A stretch of 64,000 bases of DNA from an uncultured Pelagibacteraceae bacterium (lineage in GTDB: Bacteria > Pseudomonadota > Alphaproteobacteria > Pelagibacterales > Pelagibacteraceae). The stretch covers positions 77,745 through 141,744 of the forward strand of contig CACJPW010000002.1 in NCBI GenBank assembly GCA_902595375.1, in the 5' to 3' direction. Positions within the stretch are counted from its first letter, which is position 1. Each line of letters starts with the position of its first letter. Shown here piece by piece: positions 34,781 to 44,612 of the stretch. The translations under genes and the position numbers were made by a program. The notes under the pieces are model-generated. The model did not search any database. It was not told the origin of the DNA and worked only from the letters and a program-made list of their open reading frames with translations.

Positions 34781-37509
34781 TGTCCAAAGATAACTTACAA
34801 CTTCCTAAAACAGCTTTTTCGATGAAAGCTAGTTTACCACTTAAAGAGCCTGAGATTTTGAAAAAGTGGGAAAAAAATAAAATCTTTGAAAAGCTTAGAA
34901 AAAAATCAAAAGGAAAAGAAAAATTTGTCCTTCATGATGGTCCACCATATGCAAATGGTCATATACATATGGGCACTGCGTTAAATAAAATTTTGAAAGA
35001 TATGATCACTCGTTTTCATCAGATGAACGGAAAAGACTCTGTTTACGTTCCAGGTTGGGATTGTCACGGGCTACCTATAGAATGGAAGATAGAAGAACAG
35101 TACAAAAAAAAGAAAAAAAACAAAGATGAAGTACCCATAAAAGATTTCAGGCAAGAATGTAGGGAGTTTGCAAAAAGATGGATCGAAGTTCACATTAAAG
35201 AGTTTAAGCGATTAGGGGTAGTTGGGGATTTTGAAAAATATTACTCTACAATGAGCTTTGAGGCTGAGGCTCAAATTGTAAGAGAGTTAGGTAAATTTCT
35301 TTTAGATGGAAGCTTATATCAAGGGTTTAAGCCGGTTCTTTGGTCCACTGTTGAAAAAACTGCTTTAGCTGATGCAGAAGTAGAATATTTGGATCATACT
35401 TCGAATACAATTTATGCTGCATTTAAAGTTAAGAAAACTGATAAAGATTTTCTAAAAGACTCAAGTATAATAATTTGGACTACTACACCTTGGACTATAC
35501 CAGCCAACAAAGCTTTAGCCTTTAACGGTAATATTGAATATGCAGTTTTAGAAATTGATCAGCTTGAGCATTTTAAAAATAAGAGAATTGTTGTTGCAAA
35601 AAATCTAATTGAATCAATTACCAAAGAGTGTGAAATTAAAAATTACAAAGAATTAAAGGTTTTTAAGGGTTCCGAATTTAAAGGAACAATATGCAATCAT
35701 CCATTTGTAAAAATGGATTTTGACTATGACGTTCCAATGTTGGATGCTCAATTTGTTAATTTGGAGCAGGGAACAGGGGTCGTCCATTGTGCTCCAAGCC
35801 ACGGCCCAGATGACTTTAACTTGTGTTTGAAAAATAATATACCATCACTTTATACGGTTGATAATTCAGGGGTTTATACTAAAGAGGTACCTTATTTTAC
35901 AAATACACACATATTTAAAGCTGATCCAATCGTTATAGACAAATTAAAAGAACAAAAACAATTACTTAAATCTGACAAACTTAATCATAGTTATCCTCAT
36001 TCTTGGAGATCTAAGGCTCCATTAATATATAGAGCAACACCTCAATGGTTTATTTCTATGCAAAAAAATAAATTAAGAGATAAAGCTGTTAAAGCTATAA
36101 ATGAGACAATGTTTTATCCTAGCAAAGGTAAGGATAGACTTTTATCTATGATTGAGGGAAGACCAGATTGGTGTGTTTCAAGACAAAGAGTTTGGGGAGT
36201 GCCACTTCCAATTTTTATTAATAAAAAAACAAAAGAGCCATTAAGAGACCAAAAAATTATAGATAGGATTGCCTCTATTTATGAAAAGCAAGGCTCCGAT
36301 TGCTGGTTCACAAACGACGCAAAATTTTTTTTAGGTGAGGATTATGATGCCAAAGATTATGAAAAACTCAATGATATCGTTGAAGTATGGTTCGATAGCG
36401 GTTCAACACATAGTTTTGTTTTAGAAAAAAGAAAAGATTTAAAGTGGCCAGCAGACATGTATCTAGAGGGATCTGATCAACATAGGGGATGGTTTCATTC
36501 TTCTTTACTTGAGTCATGTGGAACTAGAGGTAAAGCACCATTCAAAAGCATTCTTTCACATGGTTTCGTTGTAGATGGCAAAGGTATGAAAATGTCTAAA
36601 TCAATGGGTAACGTTATTTCTCCAGAGGATATCTTAAAAACTTATGGTGCAGACATTCTAAGAGTATGGGCATCAGCATCTGATTATTCCGAAGATTTAA
36701 GAATAGATAAAAATATTTTAATACAGCATGCAGAATCTTACAGAAAAATTAGAAATACCTTTAGGTTTATGCTCGGAAACTTAAAAGATAATTTTGAAAA
36801 ACAAAATTTTGAAAAAATTAAAATAAATGAACATGATGAATTAGAGCAATTTATTTTACATAAGTTATATTTAATAAATCAATCTGTTAGTGAAAATTTG
36901 AAAAATTACAATTTCCATAAATTATATAAAGAACTATTAAATTTCTGTACTATAGACCTTTCTTCTTTTTATTTTGACATAAGAAAAGATGTTCTTTATT
37001 GCGATAGTATAAATTCCAAAAAAAGAAAAAATTGTGTAATTGTCTTAAACATAATTTTAGAAAGCCTTTTAAAGTGGTTCGCTCCAATTCTAGTTTTTAC
37101 TACTGAAGAAATTTTTAGTTTAATGAATAAAGATGACTCTGAAAGCATTCATGAAAATAATTTTGTTAAAATTCCAATTGACTGGAAGAATGATAAATTA
37201 AATGAAAAATGGTCAAATCTTTTTCAAATTAAACAAGAGGCAAATATTGCTATTGAAGAAAAAAGGGCTAACAAAGAAATTGGATCAAGTTTAGAGGCAG
37301 AAATTAAGTTAACCTTAAAAAAAGATAAATTTGTACTTCTTGATAAATTAGATTTGGAAGATTATTTCATTGTTTCGAAAGCAGAAAAAGAATTATCAAA
37401 TAATGACGAAATAAAGATTGAAGTAAAAAAAGCAAATGGTCAAAAATGTGAAAGATGTTGGAAAATTTTAGAAAAAAAATGTGAAAGAGAAAGTTGTCCG
37501 ATTAAATAG
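34780..37509 (+). CDS. ileS: isoleucyl-tRNA synthetase IleS
   Basis: 909 residues, class I. HIGH motif PPYANGHIHMGTAL (about 54-67), editing domain with TTPWTIPANKALAF, catalytic WFDSGSTH and DQHRGWF, KMSKS motif GKGMKMSKSMGN, and a C-terminal zinc finger CERCW...CERESC. Slightly shorter than E. coli IleS (938). Followed by lspA as in many Proteobacteria. Confidence 0.97.
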   Translation: MSKDNLQLPKTAFSMKASLPLKEPEILKKWEKNKIFEKLRKKSKGKEKFVLHDGPPYANGHIHMGTALNKILKDMITRFHQMNGKDSVYVPGWDCHGLPIEWKIEEQYKKKKKNKDEVPIKDFRQECREFAKRWIEVHIKEFKRLGVVGDFEKYYSTMSFEAEAQIVRELGKFLLDGSLYQGFKPVLWSTVEKTALADAEVEYLDHTSNTIYAAFKVKKTDKDFLKDSSIIIWTTTPWTIPANKALAFNGNIEYAVLEIDQLEHFKNKRIVVAKNLIESITKECEIKNYKELKVFKGSEFKGTICNHPFVKMDFDYDVPMLDAQFVNLEQGTGVVHCAPSHGPDDFNLCLKNNIPSLYTVDNSGVYTKEVPYFTNTHIFKADPIVIDKLKEQKQLLKSDKLNHSYPHSWRSKAPLIYRATPQWFISMQKNKLRDKAVKAINETMFYPSKGKDRLLSMIEGRPDWCVSRQRVWGVPLPIFINKKTKEPLRDQKIIDRIASIYEKQGSDCWFTNDAKFFLGEDYDAKDYEKLNDIVEVWFDSGSTHSFVLEKRKDLKWPADMYLEGSDQHRGWFHSSLLESCGTRGKAPFKSILSHGFVVDGKGMKMSKSMGNVISPEDILKTYGADILRVWASASDYSEDLRIDKNILIQHAESYRKIRNTFRFMLGNLKDNFEKQNFEKIKINEHDELEQFILHKLYLINQSVSENLKNYNFHKLYKELLNFCTIDLSSFYFDIRKDVLYCDSINSKKRKNCVIVLNIILESLLKWFAPILVFTTEEIFSLMNKDDSESIHENNFVKIPIDWKNDKLNEKWSNLFQIKQEANIAIEEKRANKEIGSSLEAEIKLTLKKDKFVLLDKLDLEDYFIVSKAEKELSNNDEIKIEVKKANGQKCERCWKILEKKCERESCPIK

Positions 37510-37521
37510 AAAGTCAATACT

Positions 37522-38022
37522 TTGATTGATCTTGAAGAAATAAAAAACAAAATTATTAAAAGAGAAAATTTTTATTTACTCATAGTAATTTTAATAATTT
37601 TTAGTTTAGATAGATATTCAAAAAATGTAATCATGAAAAATTTTAGTGAAAATGTTTTTTATATCAATGATTTTGTAAATTTTGATCTTATATGGAATAC
37701 TGGAATCGGTTTCGGACTTTTGGATTTTAATTCTGAATTTATTTATAAATCTATAACTATTTTGATAGCTTTTTTAATTATATTACTTATTTATTTCGCA
37801 TCCATATCAGATAAATACGATAGAATAGTTTTTGCAATTATAATTGGAGGTGCATTGGGTAATTTTTATGATAGAGTAACAATTAATGCGGTTCCAGACT
37901 TTATTGACCTCCATTTTGGTCAATTCCATTGGTTCACATTTAATGTTGCAGATATATTTATAACTATAGGCGTAATTTTATTTTTGATGAAGAATCTCAT
38001 TATAAAACAAAAAAAAACATGA
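37522..38022 (+). CDS. lspA: lipoprotein signal peptidase LspA
   Basis: 166 residues with four helices. Catalytic aspartates are in FIDLHFG (about 133) and FNVADIFITIG (about 149); DRYSKN and GGALGNFYDRV are conserved family blocks. It begins at TTG 37522; the first ATG would remove the first helix. Cleaves prolipoproteins such as the lipoprotein encoded next, which it overlaps by 4 bp. Confidence 0.92.
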   Translation: MIDLEEIKNKIIKRENFYLLIVILIIFSLDRYSKNVIMKNFSENVFYINDFVNFDLIWNTGIGFGLLDFNSEFIYKSITILIAFLIILLIYFASISDKYDRIVFAIIIGGALGNFYDRVTINAVPDFIDLHFGQFHWFTFNVADIFITIGVILFLMKNLIIKQKKT

Positions 38023-38315
38023 AAATTATTTTATTATTATTATCTTTTCTTTTAATATCTTGTAAATCTTTTGAAGATGCAGGAAAAGTTTTAAGAAATG
38101 AAAAAAAAACCTCCACTGATGAGTTTTTAGTAAAAAAAAGAGAACCATTAATTTTACCACCTGATTATAATGATATCCCTGTTCCTGGTGAGCCGCAACA
38201 AGAGATAAAAGAAAAAGACAGGATAAAAAAAATTATTAACACATCTGAAAAGAAATCTAAAAATAATGATTCATCATCGTTAGAACAGTCAATTCTTAAA
38301 AAAATAGCTAAGTGA
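38019..38315 (+). CDS. small lipoprotein, DUF3035/BamF-like
   Basis: 98 residues. Signal peptide with lipobox LLISC, acylated C15. The mature part has EFLVKKREPLILPPDYNDIPVPGE, the conserved block of DUF3035 proteins (called BamF in Caulobacter, part of the outer-membrane beta-barrel assembly complex). The rest is charged and probably disordered. Its substrate relation to LspA just upstream is fitting. Shorter than usual for the family. Confidence 0.75.
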   Translation: MKIILLLLSFLLISCKSFEDAGKVLRNEKKTSTDEFLVKKREPLILPPDYNDIPVPGEPQQEIKEKDRIKKIINTSEKKSKNNDSSSLEQSILKKIAK

Positions 38316-39544
38316 AAAAAGAAAATATTTTAAAAAAAAATAATATCCCAAAAAAGTATCTTTCAACCAAAGCAAATTTTAAAAAAAAAAAAACTTTTGA
38401 TAAAAAGTTCAAAGACTTAGTTTCTAGCAAAAAATATTTTAAGAATTTTTTTAATTTGTTTGATAAAAAATTTAAATTTAATTTTGAAATAAATGATTTA
38501 AAAAAATTTCAAAAATACAAGGTATTGGTAATAATAGGAATGGGTGGTTCGATTTTAGGTGCAGAGGCTTTACAGCAATTTTTGCACGAGAAAATAAAAA
38601 AAAGAGTATATTTTTTTAATAATTTAGATGGTGGAGAAATCTTAAAATTTAAAAAAAAAGAAAAAGTAAGAAACTCTTTATTTTTGGTAATTTCTAAATC
38701 AGGAAATACTATTGAAACTATTTCAAACATTTTGTCATTAAATGTAATAAAAAAAAATAGTAAAAACATAATTGTTATTACCGAAAAGAAAGAAAGTGAT
38801 CTTTTTTACCTAATAAAAAAGTTTAATTTGTTTTTTATACATCATAGAAATTATATTGGGGGTAGATATTCTGTTATATCTGAAGTGGGAGCAATACCAG
38901 CAATCTTAATGGGCTTGAACATTTTTAATTTTAGATCAAAAATTCATTCTATTTTAAAAGAAAGAAAATTTCTTAAAGATAGTAGTATTATTTTATCAGA
39001 TATATTCATCAAAAAAAAATTATCAAACATAATTTTACTTAATTATGATATGCGTTTGGAAAAATTTCTTTTTTGGTATCAGCAACTTTTAGCTGAAAGT
39101 TTAGGTAAACAAGGAATGGGTTTAATGCCCGTAATTTCTAATTCTCCAAAAGATTATCACAGTCTGCTTCAACTTTATTTGGACGGTCCAAAAGATAAAT
39201 TGTTTTATATTTTTAACTTAGAGAATAAATCTTCTATCAAACTAAATACAAAAAATTATTTAAAAAAAAATAATATTCTTCATAATAAGGATTTAATTAA
39301 AATTAAAGATTCACAAAAAAATGCTTTAATTAAGTCTTTTAAAGAAAAAAAAATACCCTTCAGAGAATTTATAATCAAATCATGCAATGAGTCGACTATG
39401 GGTGAATTATTCTCTTATTTTATTATAGAGACCATATTAATAGGTTGGTTGATTGGAATAAATCCCTTTGACCAACCAGCAGTGGAGCAAGTAAAAAAAA
39501 ATACCAAAGATATATTAATCAAAAACACCAAATATAATTTTTGA
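38312..39544 (+). CDS. pgi: glucose-6-phosphate isomerase (short form)
   Basis: 410 residues against about 450-550 for most PGI. GTG start overlaps the previous TGA (GTGA). SIS domains: IGMGGSILGAEAL, ISKSGNTIETISN, and catalytic glutamate region LLAESLGKQGMG, histidine in DYHSLLQLYLDGP, and a C-terminal lysine near QPAVEQVKKNT. Interconverts glucose-6- and fructose-6-phosphate. The last 30 bp overlap convergent rsmD. Confidence 0.9.
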   Translation: MKKENILKKNNIPKKYLSTKANFKKKKTFDKKFKDLVSSKKYFKNFFNLFDKKFKFNFEINDLKKFQKYKVLVIIGMGGSILGAEALQQFLHEKIKKRVYFFNNLDGGEILKFKKKEKVRNSLFLVISKSGNTIETISNILSLNVIKKNSKNIIVITEKKESDLFYLIKKFNLFFIHHRNYIGGRYSVISEVGAIPAILMGLNIFNFRSKIHSILKERKFLKDSSIILSDIFIKKKLSNIILLNYDMRLEKFLFWYQQLLAESLGKQGMGLMPVISNSPKDYHSLLQLYLDGPKDKLFYIFNLENKSSIKLNTKNYLKKNNILHNKDLIKIKDSQKNALIKSFKEKKIPFREFIIKSCNESTMGELFSYFIIETILIGWLIGINPFDQPAVEQVKKNTKDILIKNTKYNF

Positions 39545-40075
39545 TCTTCCGTACACTTTAACAATTTTGCTAATCAAATATTCTTGCAGGTTATCTTTCG
39601 AAGATTTTTCCCTATGAATTATAATTACGTGATTTTGATCGAAAACTTTTTTCTCTTTTAAGTTTTTTAAATTTAATATGAAATCATTGTCTTTAAAAGG
39701 CGGGTCAAAAAAAAAAATATTAAATTTTTTTTCTCTTAAATTTTCTCCTAGATTTTCAATTTTATCATTTATTATATTTGCTCGATCTATTATAGAAAGA
39801 TTAATTAAGTTTTTTCTTAATGTATTAGAGATAATTCTATTACTTTCAAAAAAAGTCACGATTTTGGCTCCTCTAGATAGGCATTCTATACCGAATGATC
39901 CAAAGCCAGAGTAGAGATCAAGAACTTTAGCATTTTCAATTGTGACGTTTAACTCGTTTGAATGATTAAGAATATTAAAAATATTTTCTTTCACAGCATC
40001 TTTTAATGGTCTCGTATTTTTATCTTTGAGAAATAATAAAGGTTTACCTTTAAGTGTTCCACTAATTATTCTCAT
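39515..40075 (-). CDS. rsmD: 16S rRNA (guanine966-N2) methyltransferase RsmD
   Basis: 186 residues. SAM motif VLDLYSGFGSFGIECLSRGA and catalytic FFDPPF (N/D-PPF). RIISGTLKGKPL is the usual start. Overlaps purD by 4 bp upstream and pgi by 30 bp at its end, an unusually long convergent overlap. Confidence 0.92.
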   Translation of the reverse strand: MRIISGTLKGKPLLFLKDKNTRPLKDAVKENIFNILNHSNELNVTIENAKVLDLYSGFGSFGIECLSRGAKIVTFFESNRIISNTLRKNLINLSIIDRANIINDKIENLGENLREKKFNIFFFDPPFKDNDFILNLKNLKEKKVFDQNHVIIIHREKSSKDNLQEYLISKIVKVYGRSKIIFGVFD

Positions 40076-41334
40076 CTTTTAATTCTCCAGCCAATATCTC
40101 TTCTATAGAAACCTTTAGTCCAATTTAACTTATTTATTACTTTTATTATTTCTTTTCGAATATTGAAAAAATTTTTTCCTAAAAAAGTAAAATTTAAGAC
40201 TCTGCCACCTGTTGAATAAAGATTGTTATTATTTCTTTTTGTTCCAGCATGAAATATTATTTGATTTTTTTTTAACCTAAGATCGTCAAAATTTGGTATT
40301 AAAATATTTTTTTTGTATGAACCAGGATATCCTTTAGAGCATAATGCGATTGTCATACATTTTTCATTTTTCCACTTTATCTTAGTTCTATACAATCTAT
40401 CCTGAATACTGTTTTGAAAAATTTTTACTAAATCTGTTTTTAACCTTGGTATTATGACCTGACATTCAGGATCACCCATTCTTACGTTGAATTCTATTAA
40501 AAAAGGCTCGTTTCTTTTTATCATCAAACCAATATACAAAAAGCCTTTGTAAACATTTCCATTTTGCTTTAGAGCATTTAATGTTGGTTTAATAATTTTA
40601 TTTATAATTTTTTTTTCTAACTCTTTAGTAATTATAGGAGCAGGTGAGTACGCTCCCATTCCTCCTGTATTAGGACCTTTATCTTTTTCCCCAACTCGTT
40701 TGTGATCTTGAGCTGAACCAAAAAATTTAAAACTATTTTTATCGACTATAATAAAGTAACTAGCTTCTTCCCCTTCTAAATACTCTTCCATAACAATTTT
40801 ATTAGAAGATTTAAATTTTCCTTTAAAGATTTGATCCGAAATACTTAATAATTGCCTTTTATCTTTACAAATCGTAACACCTTTTCCAGCAGCTAATCCA
40901 TCTGCTTTAACGACCATAGGAAAAGTATTTTTCTTCAAAAAGTTATTTATGTCTCTTATATTTTTACAAATTTTGAAATTTGCAGTTGGAATATTATTTT
41001 CTTTACATATTTTTTTCATAAAGGCTTTTGATCCTTCTAATTTAGATGCAAATTTATTTGGACCAAATACTTTTATCTTATTTTTATTTAAAAAATTTAC
41101 TATTCCTTTAACCAAAGGTTCTTCAGGCCCGACAACTACCATGTCGATTTCATAAGATTTTATTGTTTTAAGTATTTTTTTGAAGTCAAGTACATCAACA
41201 GTAATATTTTCTGCTATTTCAGCTGTTCCGGCGTTACCAGGGATACAAATAATTTTATTTACAATTTTTGACTGGGAAATTTTTTGACATATAGCGTGTT
41301 CCCTGCCACCACTTCCAATTAAAGCAATATTCAT
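40072..41334 (-). CDS. purD: phosphoribosylamine-glycine ligase PurD
   Basis: 420 residues, ATP-grasp. MNIALIGSGGREHAI starts it, then VVGPEEPLVKGIV, VVKADGLAAGKGVTIC, EEYLEGEEASYF, NTGGMGAYSPAP and FNVRMGDPECQVI. Second step of purine synthesis. ATG at 41334 chosen; an upstream in-frame start at 41415 would cross into the divergent DUF2093 gene. Confidence 0.96.
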   Translation of the reverse strand: MNIALIGSGGREHAICQKISQSKIVNKIICIPGNAGTAEIAENITVDVLDFKKILKTIKSYEIDMVVVGPEEPLVKGIVNFLNKNKIKVFGPNKFASKLEGSKAFMKKICKENNIPTANFKICKNIRDINNFLKKNTFPMVVKADGLAAGKGVTICKDKRQLLSISDQIFKGKFKSSNKIVMEEYLEGEEASYFIIVDKNSFKFFGSAQDHKRVGEKDKGPNTGGMGAYSPAPIITKELEKKIINKIIKPTLNALKQNGNVYKGFLYIGLMIKRNEPFLIEFNVRMGDPECQVIIPRLKTDLVKIFQNSIQDRLYRTKIKWKNEKCMTIALCSKGYPGSYKKNILIPNFDDLRLKKNQIIFHAGTKRNNNNLYSTGGRVLNFTFLGKNFFNIRKEIIKVINKLNWTKGFYRRDIGWRIKR

Positions 41335-41362
41335 ATTAGATGTTATATTATATAGTTTATTG

Positions 41363-41557
41363 ATGTTAAAAAAAAAAGCTAAACTTTTATATAAGAGCAA
41401 CTCCTTTGATATCATTGAGGATGGAGACTATGTTTTGTGTGCAGTAACAAAAAAAGAGATTAAGCTAGAAAATCTAAATTATTGGAATGTTGATTTACAA
41501 GAGGCTTACTTTTCAGTTAAAGAGGCAAATGAGAGATACGAAAAGATAAAAAGATAA
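41363..41557 (+). CDS. DUF2093 small protein
   Basis: 64 residues, alphaproteobacterial DUF2093 family: AKLLYKSNSFDIIEDGDYVLCAV, then LENLNYWNVDLQEAYFS. Function unknown. Starts 28 bp from the divergent purD; ATG is one codon after an in-frame TTG. Confidence 0.85.
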   Translation: MLKKKAKLLYKSNSFDIIEDGDYVLCAVTKKEIKLENLNYWNVDLQEAYFSVKEANERYEKIKR

Positions 41558-41558
41558 T

Positions 41559-42416
41559 TCACTTCCATCGATTATGCGTCCATATCCATTCATTAGGATT
41601 ATGTTCAATCATCTTTTCAAGAATTTGATTTAATTTTTGAGTAAAATTTTTCTTATCATCATTACCAGATATTTTTAAAGGTGTATAAAATTTTAATATA
41701 AAGTTATTTTCTGAGTTTCTTTCAATAAAAACTGGAATTACAGGTATATTATATTTAATAGCAAGCTGTGCTGGCAAAGTAGTAGTTAAAGCAGGCTCGT
41801 CAAAAAAATTTACTCGTTCGCCTTCACTAACTCTTTGATCAATCATTAATGCAATACTATGATTATTTTTAAGATAGTTTATAGCATCTCTAACCCCGTT
41901 AATTCCTTTTTTTATTTGATGGTTACAAATATATTTTTTTCTTAAAAATTCCATTATAGGATTGAGAAAAAAATTATTTAAAGGTCTATAAATAGTAGCT
42001 AATTTAATTTTTTTTTTTGTAATTTCCATCGACATTAACTCGAAGTTAGAAAAATGACCTGAAATAAAAATAGCCGGACTTTTACCGATTATTACATCAT
42101 TTAAATTTGACTCTCCTTCAATAGAAACAAAATCTTCACTCTTCCTAAACTTATCAAGAAAAATATATTCAATAAATGTCATACCATAATTTTTCCACAT
42201 TTTAGAAATTATTAAATCTTTGTTGATACTTGGCATTTGCTTTGAGAAAATATTCAAATTCTTTTCAACTATTTTTTTTGATTTGAATAATGGCCCAATT
42301 TTGAAAAATATATAAGAAAAAATTTTTCGACTAAGATCTAAACCAATTAACCTACCTAAAATAAAAAAAAAATAAATAAAAACTGATTGTAAAAAATATT
42401 TTAAAGTTTTAATCAT
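41559..42416 (-). CDS. lpxL: lipid A biosynthesis acyltransferase (LpxL/HtrB family)
   Basis: 285 residues, one N-terminal helix (about 8-26). The acyltransferase motif is GHFSNFE (H-x4-E, the LpxL form), later IDQRVSEGERVNFF and WIWTHNRWK at the end. Adds a secondary acyl chain to KDO2-lipid IVA. Co-transcribed with lpxK (8 bp overlap), waaA and msbA, confirming a lipid A role. Confidence 0.88.
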   Translation of the reverse strand: MIKTLKYFLQSVFIYFFFILGRLIGLDLSRKIFSYIFFKIGPLFKSKKIVEKNLNIFSKQMPSINKDLIISKMWKNYGMTFIEYIFLDKFRKSEDFVSIEGESNLNDVIIGKSPAIFISGHFSNFELMSMEITKKKIKLATIYRPLNNFFLNPIMEFLRKKYICNHQIKKGINGVRDAINYLKNNHSIALMIDQRVSEGERVNFFDEPALTTTLPAQLAIKYNIPVIPVFIERNSENNFILKFYTPLKISGNDDKKNFTQKLNQILEKMIEHNPNEWIWTHNRWK

Positions 42417-43341
42417 ATATCTTTAAAATTTTTTCCAACAGCTTGTTTTTTTGTTTTATCTCTAGATTAACTTTTAAATAATCTATATATTTTAATTTGA
42501 ATTTTTTTATTCTAAGGTAATCTTTTTCAGTCATTAGTATCCTACACTTATTTTTTTTAGCATACTTTATAATATTTGTTAACTCAGATTTTTTAAATTC
42601 ATAATGATCCGGAAAAGATAATTCTTTTTTAATATTGAAATGATTTTCCCTTAATAAATCAAAAAAATTCTTTGGATTACCGATTCCAGCTAAGGCAATA
42701 ACTTTTTTATTTTTAAACAATTTTTTATTTGCAATTTGATATTTAGAGTAGCAAATTAAGATATCTTTATTTTTGGAATAAACTTTTTTTTCAAAAATTT
42801 TGTCTTTTTTACCATTAATTATTATTACATCTGCGCTTTTAATACTGTTTAAATTTTCTCTTAAAGGACCTGCTGGAATTACTAAACCGTTTCCAATTAG
42901 TTGTTTTTGGTTAAAGCATAATATATTTATGTCTTTATTTATCTTATAATCTTGATAACCATCATCTAATATTATAGTTTTATATCCTTTATTGATTGCT
43001 TCATAAATTGCCTGATCTCTCTCAAAATTGATAATTAAGTCTTTTGAATAATTCTTTATAAGGTTGTACTCATCTGAGTGATTCTTATATTTTTTTCTAA
43101 TAATTACTGGTTTTTTATTCAAATCACTTAATAATTTATGCAAAAGTATTACCGTCGGAGTTTTTCCAGTTCCACCTATGTATATATTACCAACACAAAT
43201 TATCGGAATGTTGAATATCAAAACATCCGTAATTTTTTTTTTAATAAAAATAAAAAAATTTATTATCAAAGATAAAGGTAAAAGAAATATGGAGTATAAT
43301 CCTATTTTATTATCCCAAAATTTTGGCTTATATATTTTCAT
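42409..43341 (-). CDS. lpxK: tetraacyldisaccharide 4'-kinase LpxK
   Basis: 310 residues. Single helix at the start (about 17-33), Walker A in VGNIYIGGTGKTP (about 46-58), LDDGYQDYKI (the DDGxQ metal motif), ALAGIGNPKNFF. Phosphorylates the 4' position of lipid IVA precursor. Overlaps waaA by 14 bp. Confidence 0.93.
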   Translation of the reverse strand: MKIYKPKFWDNKIGLYSIFLLPLSLIINFFIFIKKKITDVLIFNIPIICVGNIYIGGTGKTPTVILLHKLLSDLNKKPVIIRKKYKNHSDEYNLIKNYSKDLIINFERDQAIYEAINKGYKTIILDDGYQDYKINKDINILCFNQKQLIGNGLVIPAGPLRENLNSIKSADVIIINGKKDKIFEKKVYSKNKDILICYSKYQIANKKLFKNKKVIALAGIGNPKNFFDLLRENHFNIKKELSFPDHYEFKKSELTNIIKYAKKNKCRILMTEKDYLRIKKFKLKYIDYLKVNLEIKQKNKLLEKILKIYD

Positions 43342-44611
43342 TAGATAAAAAGTTATTGATGTGTTTGATAGTACTATTAAGAGTTTTTAATCCTAATCGA
43401 TTTATAATTCTTGAAGTTTTTTTTCCAATTCTAAATGAATTTTTATAGTCAATAATTAAACTTTTCGCTAAATGTTCGGAGCTTTTGATTTCAAATGCAA
43501 TTTTATTAGATTTTAATAAATTATATATTTCTTGAAAATTGGATATATAAGGCCCGTGATAAATTTTACAGCCAAATTTGGCTGCATCTATCGGACTTTG
43601 TCCGCTATCATTTTCGAGCTTTTTTATTGTTGATTTTCCTATAAACACACTGTTTGTGTATTTATAAAATTCATTTAACGCACCAAAAGAATTAATTAAA
43701 ATAATTTCTTTTTTTTTGTCTAAAAAATCACTTTTATTTAGTATTTGATATTTTAAACCATAAGTCTCACATAATGTTTTGATCTCTTTCATTCTATCAA
43801 TATGTCTTGGCGCAATTATAGTAGAAGAATTTTCATAAAATTTTTTTATTTTCAAATGAGTTTCAAGGCATAATTTTTCCTCTGATTGATGGGTACTAAC
43901 TGCAAGCCAAAATTTTTTATTATCAAAAAAAGATTCATTTTTTTTGTTGATTTTTTTGTGACTGGTATTACCAATAAATTTAATATTTCCGGAAAAATGA
44001 ACATTTTTAGCGTTCATTAATTTGAGATGTTTTTCTGTGTCTTTATTTGATGATAAAGCTAAGTTGAAAGAACTAAAAATTTGGTCTCTGAAAGAAGGAA
44101 CCAAATTCCATCTACGAAAAGTTTTATTTGAGATACGACCATTAACTATAGCTAAAGGAATTTGCCTTTTTTTTGCATTTAAAATGATATTAGGCCATAT
44201 TTCTGAGTCGACTAAAAAAATTACATTTGGTTTCCACGTGTCTAAAAAACTTTTTATTAAAAAATCTACATCTATAGGTAAAAATCTATGTTTAACATTT
44301 TTTATTTTTCTTATTTCCTCTTTTGCTAATTTTCCGGAACTTAATGTAACTGTTGTAATTAAAAATTCTAGATTTCTTTTATCTTTGCTTAACTTATTTA
44401 TTATTGGTAATATACTTCTAAGTTCACCTATGCTTGCAGCATGAAACCAAAATAGTTTTTTCTTTTTATTTCTTTTAACATTAAAACTACTAATAAAAAT
44501 TTTTTCTTTATATCTTGATCTATCTTCTTTTTTGAAAATTTTTCTAGTGTAAATTAATAATATTAGAAATGGATAAAAAAGATTAGTAATTACTTTGTAA
44601 AGAAAAAACAT
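43328..44611 (-). CDS. waaA: 3-deoxy-D-manno-octulosonic acid transferase WaaA
   Basis: 427 residues, GT30. One membrane helix at the start (about 4-20), WFHAASIGELRSI with catalytic Glu, VDSEIWPN, and a C-terminal GT-B half with GNIKF, ST-HQSEE-like STHQSEEKL. Puts KDO, activated by KdsB encoded at 19634, on lipid IVA. One base from msbA. Confidence 0.94.
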   Translation of the reverse strand: MFFLYKVITNLFYPFLILLIYTRKIFKKEDRSRYKEKIFISSFNVKRNKKKKLFWFHAASIGELRSILPIINKLSKDKRNLEFLITTVTLSSGKLAKEEIRKIKNVKHRFLPIDVDFLIKSFLDTWKPNVIFLVDSEIWPNIILNAKKRQIPLAIVNGRISNKTFRRWNLVPSFRDQIFSSFNLALSSNKDTEKHLKLMNAKNVHFSGNIKFIGNTSHKKINKKNESFFDNKKFWLAVSTHQSEEKLCLETHLKIKKFYENSSTIIAPRHIDRMKEIKTLCETYGLKYQILNKSDFLDKKKEIILINSFGALNEFYKYTNSVFIGKSTIKKLENDSGQSPIDAAKFGCKIYHGPYISNFQEIYNLLKSNKIAFEIKSSEHLAKSLIIDYKNSFRIGKKTSRIINRLGLKTLNSTIKHINNFLSNENI

Positions 44612-44612
44612 C

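Noticed and set aside
41335-41415. Longer PurD start
   Set aside because: It would overlap the divergent DUF2093 gene, and MNIALIGSGGREH is the normal PurD start.
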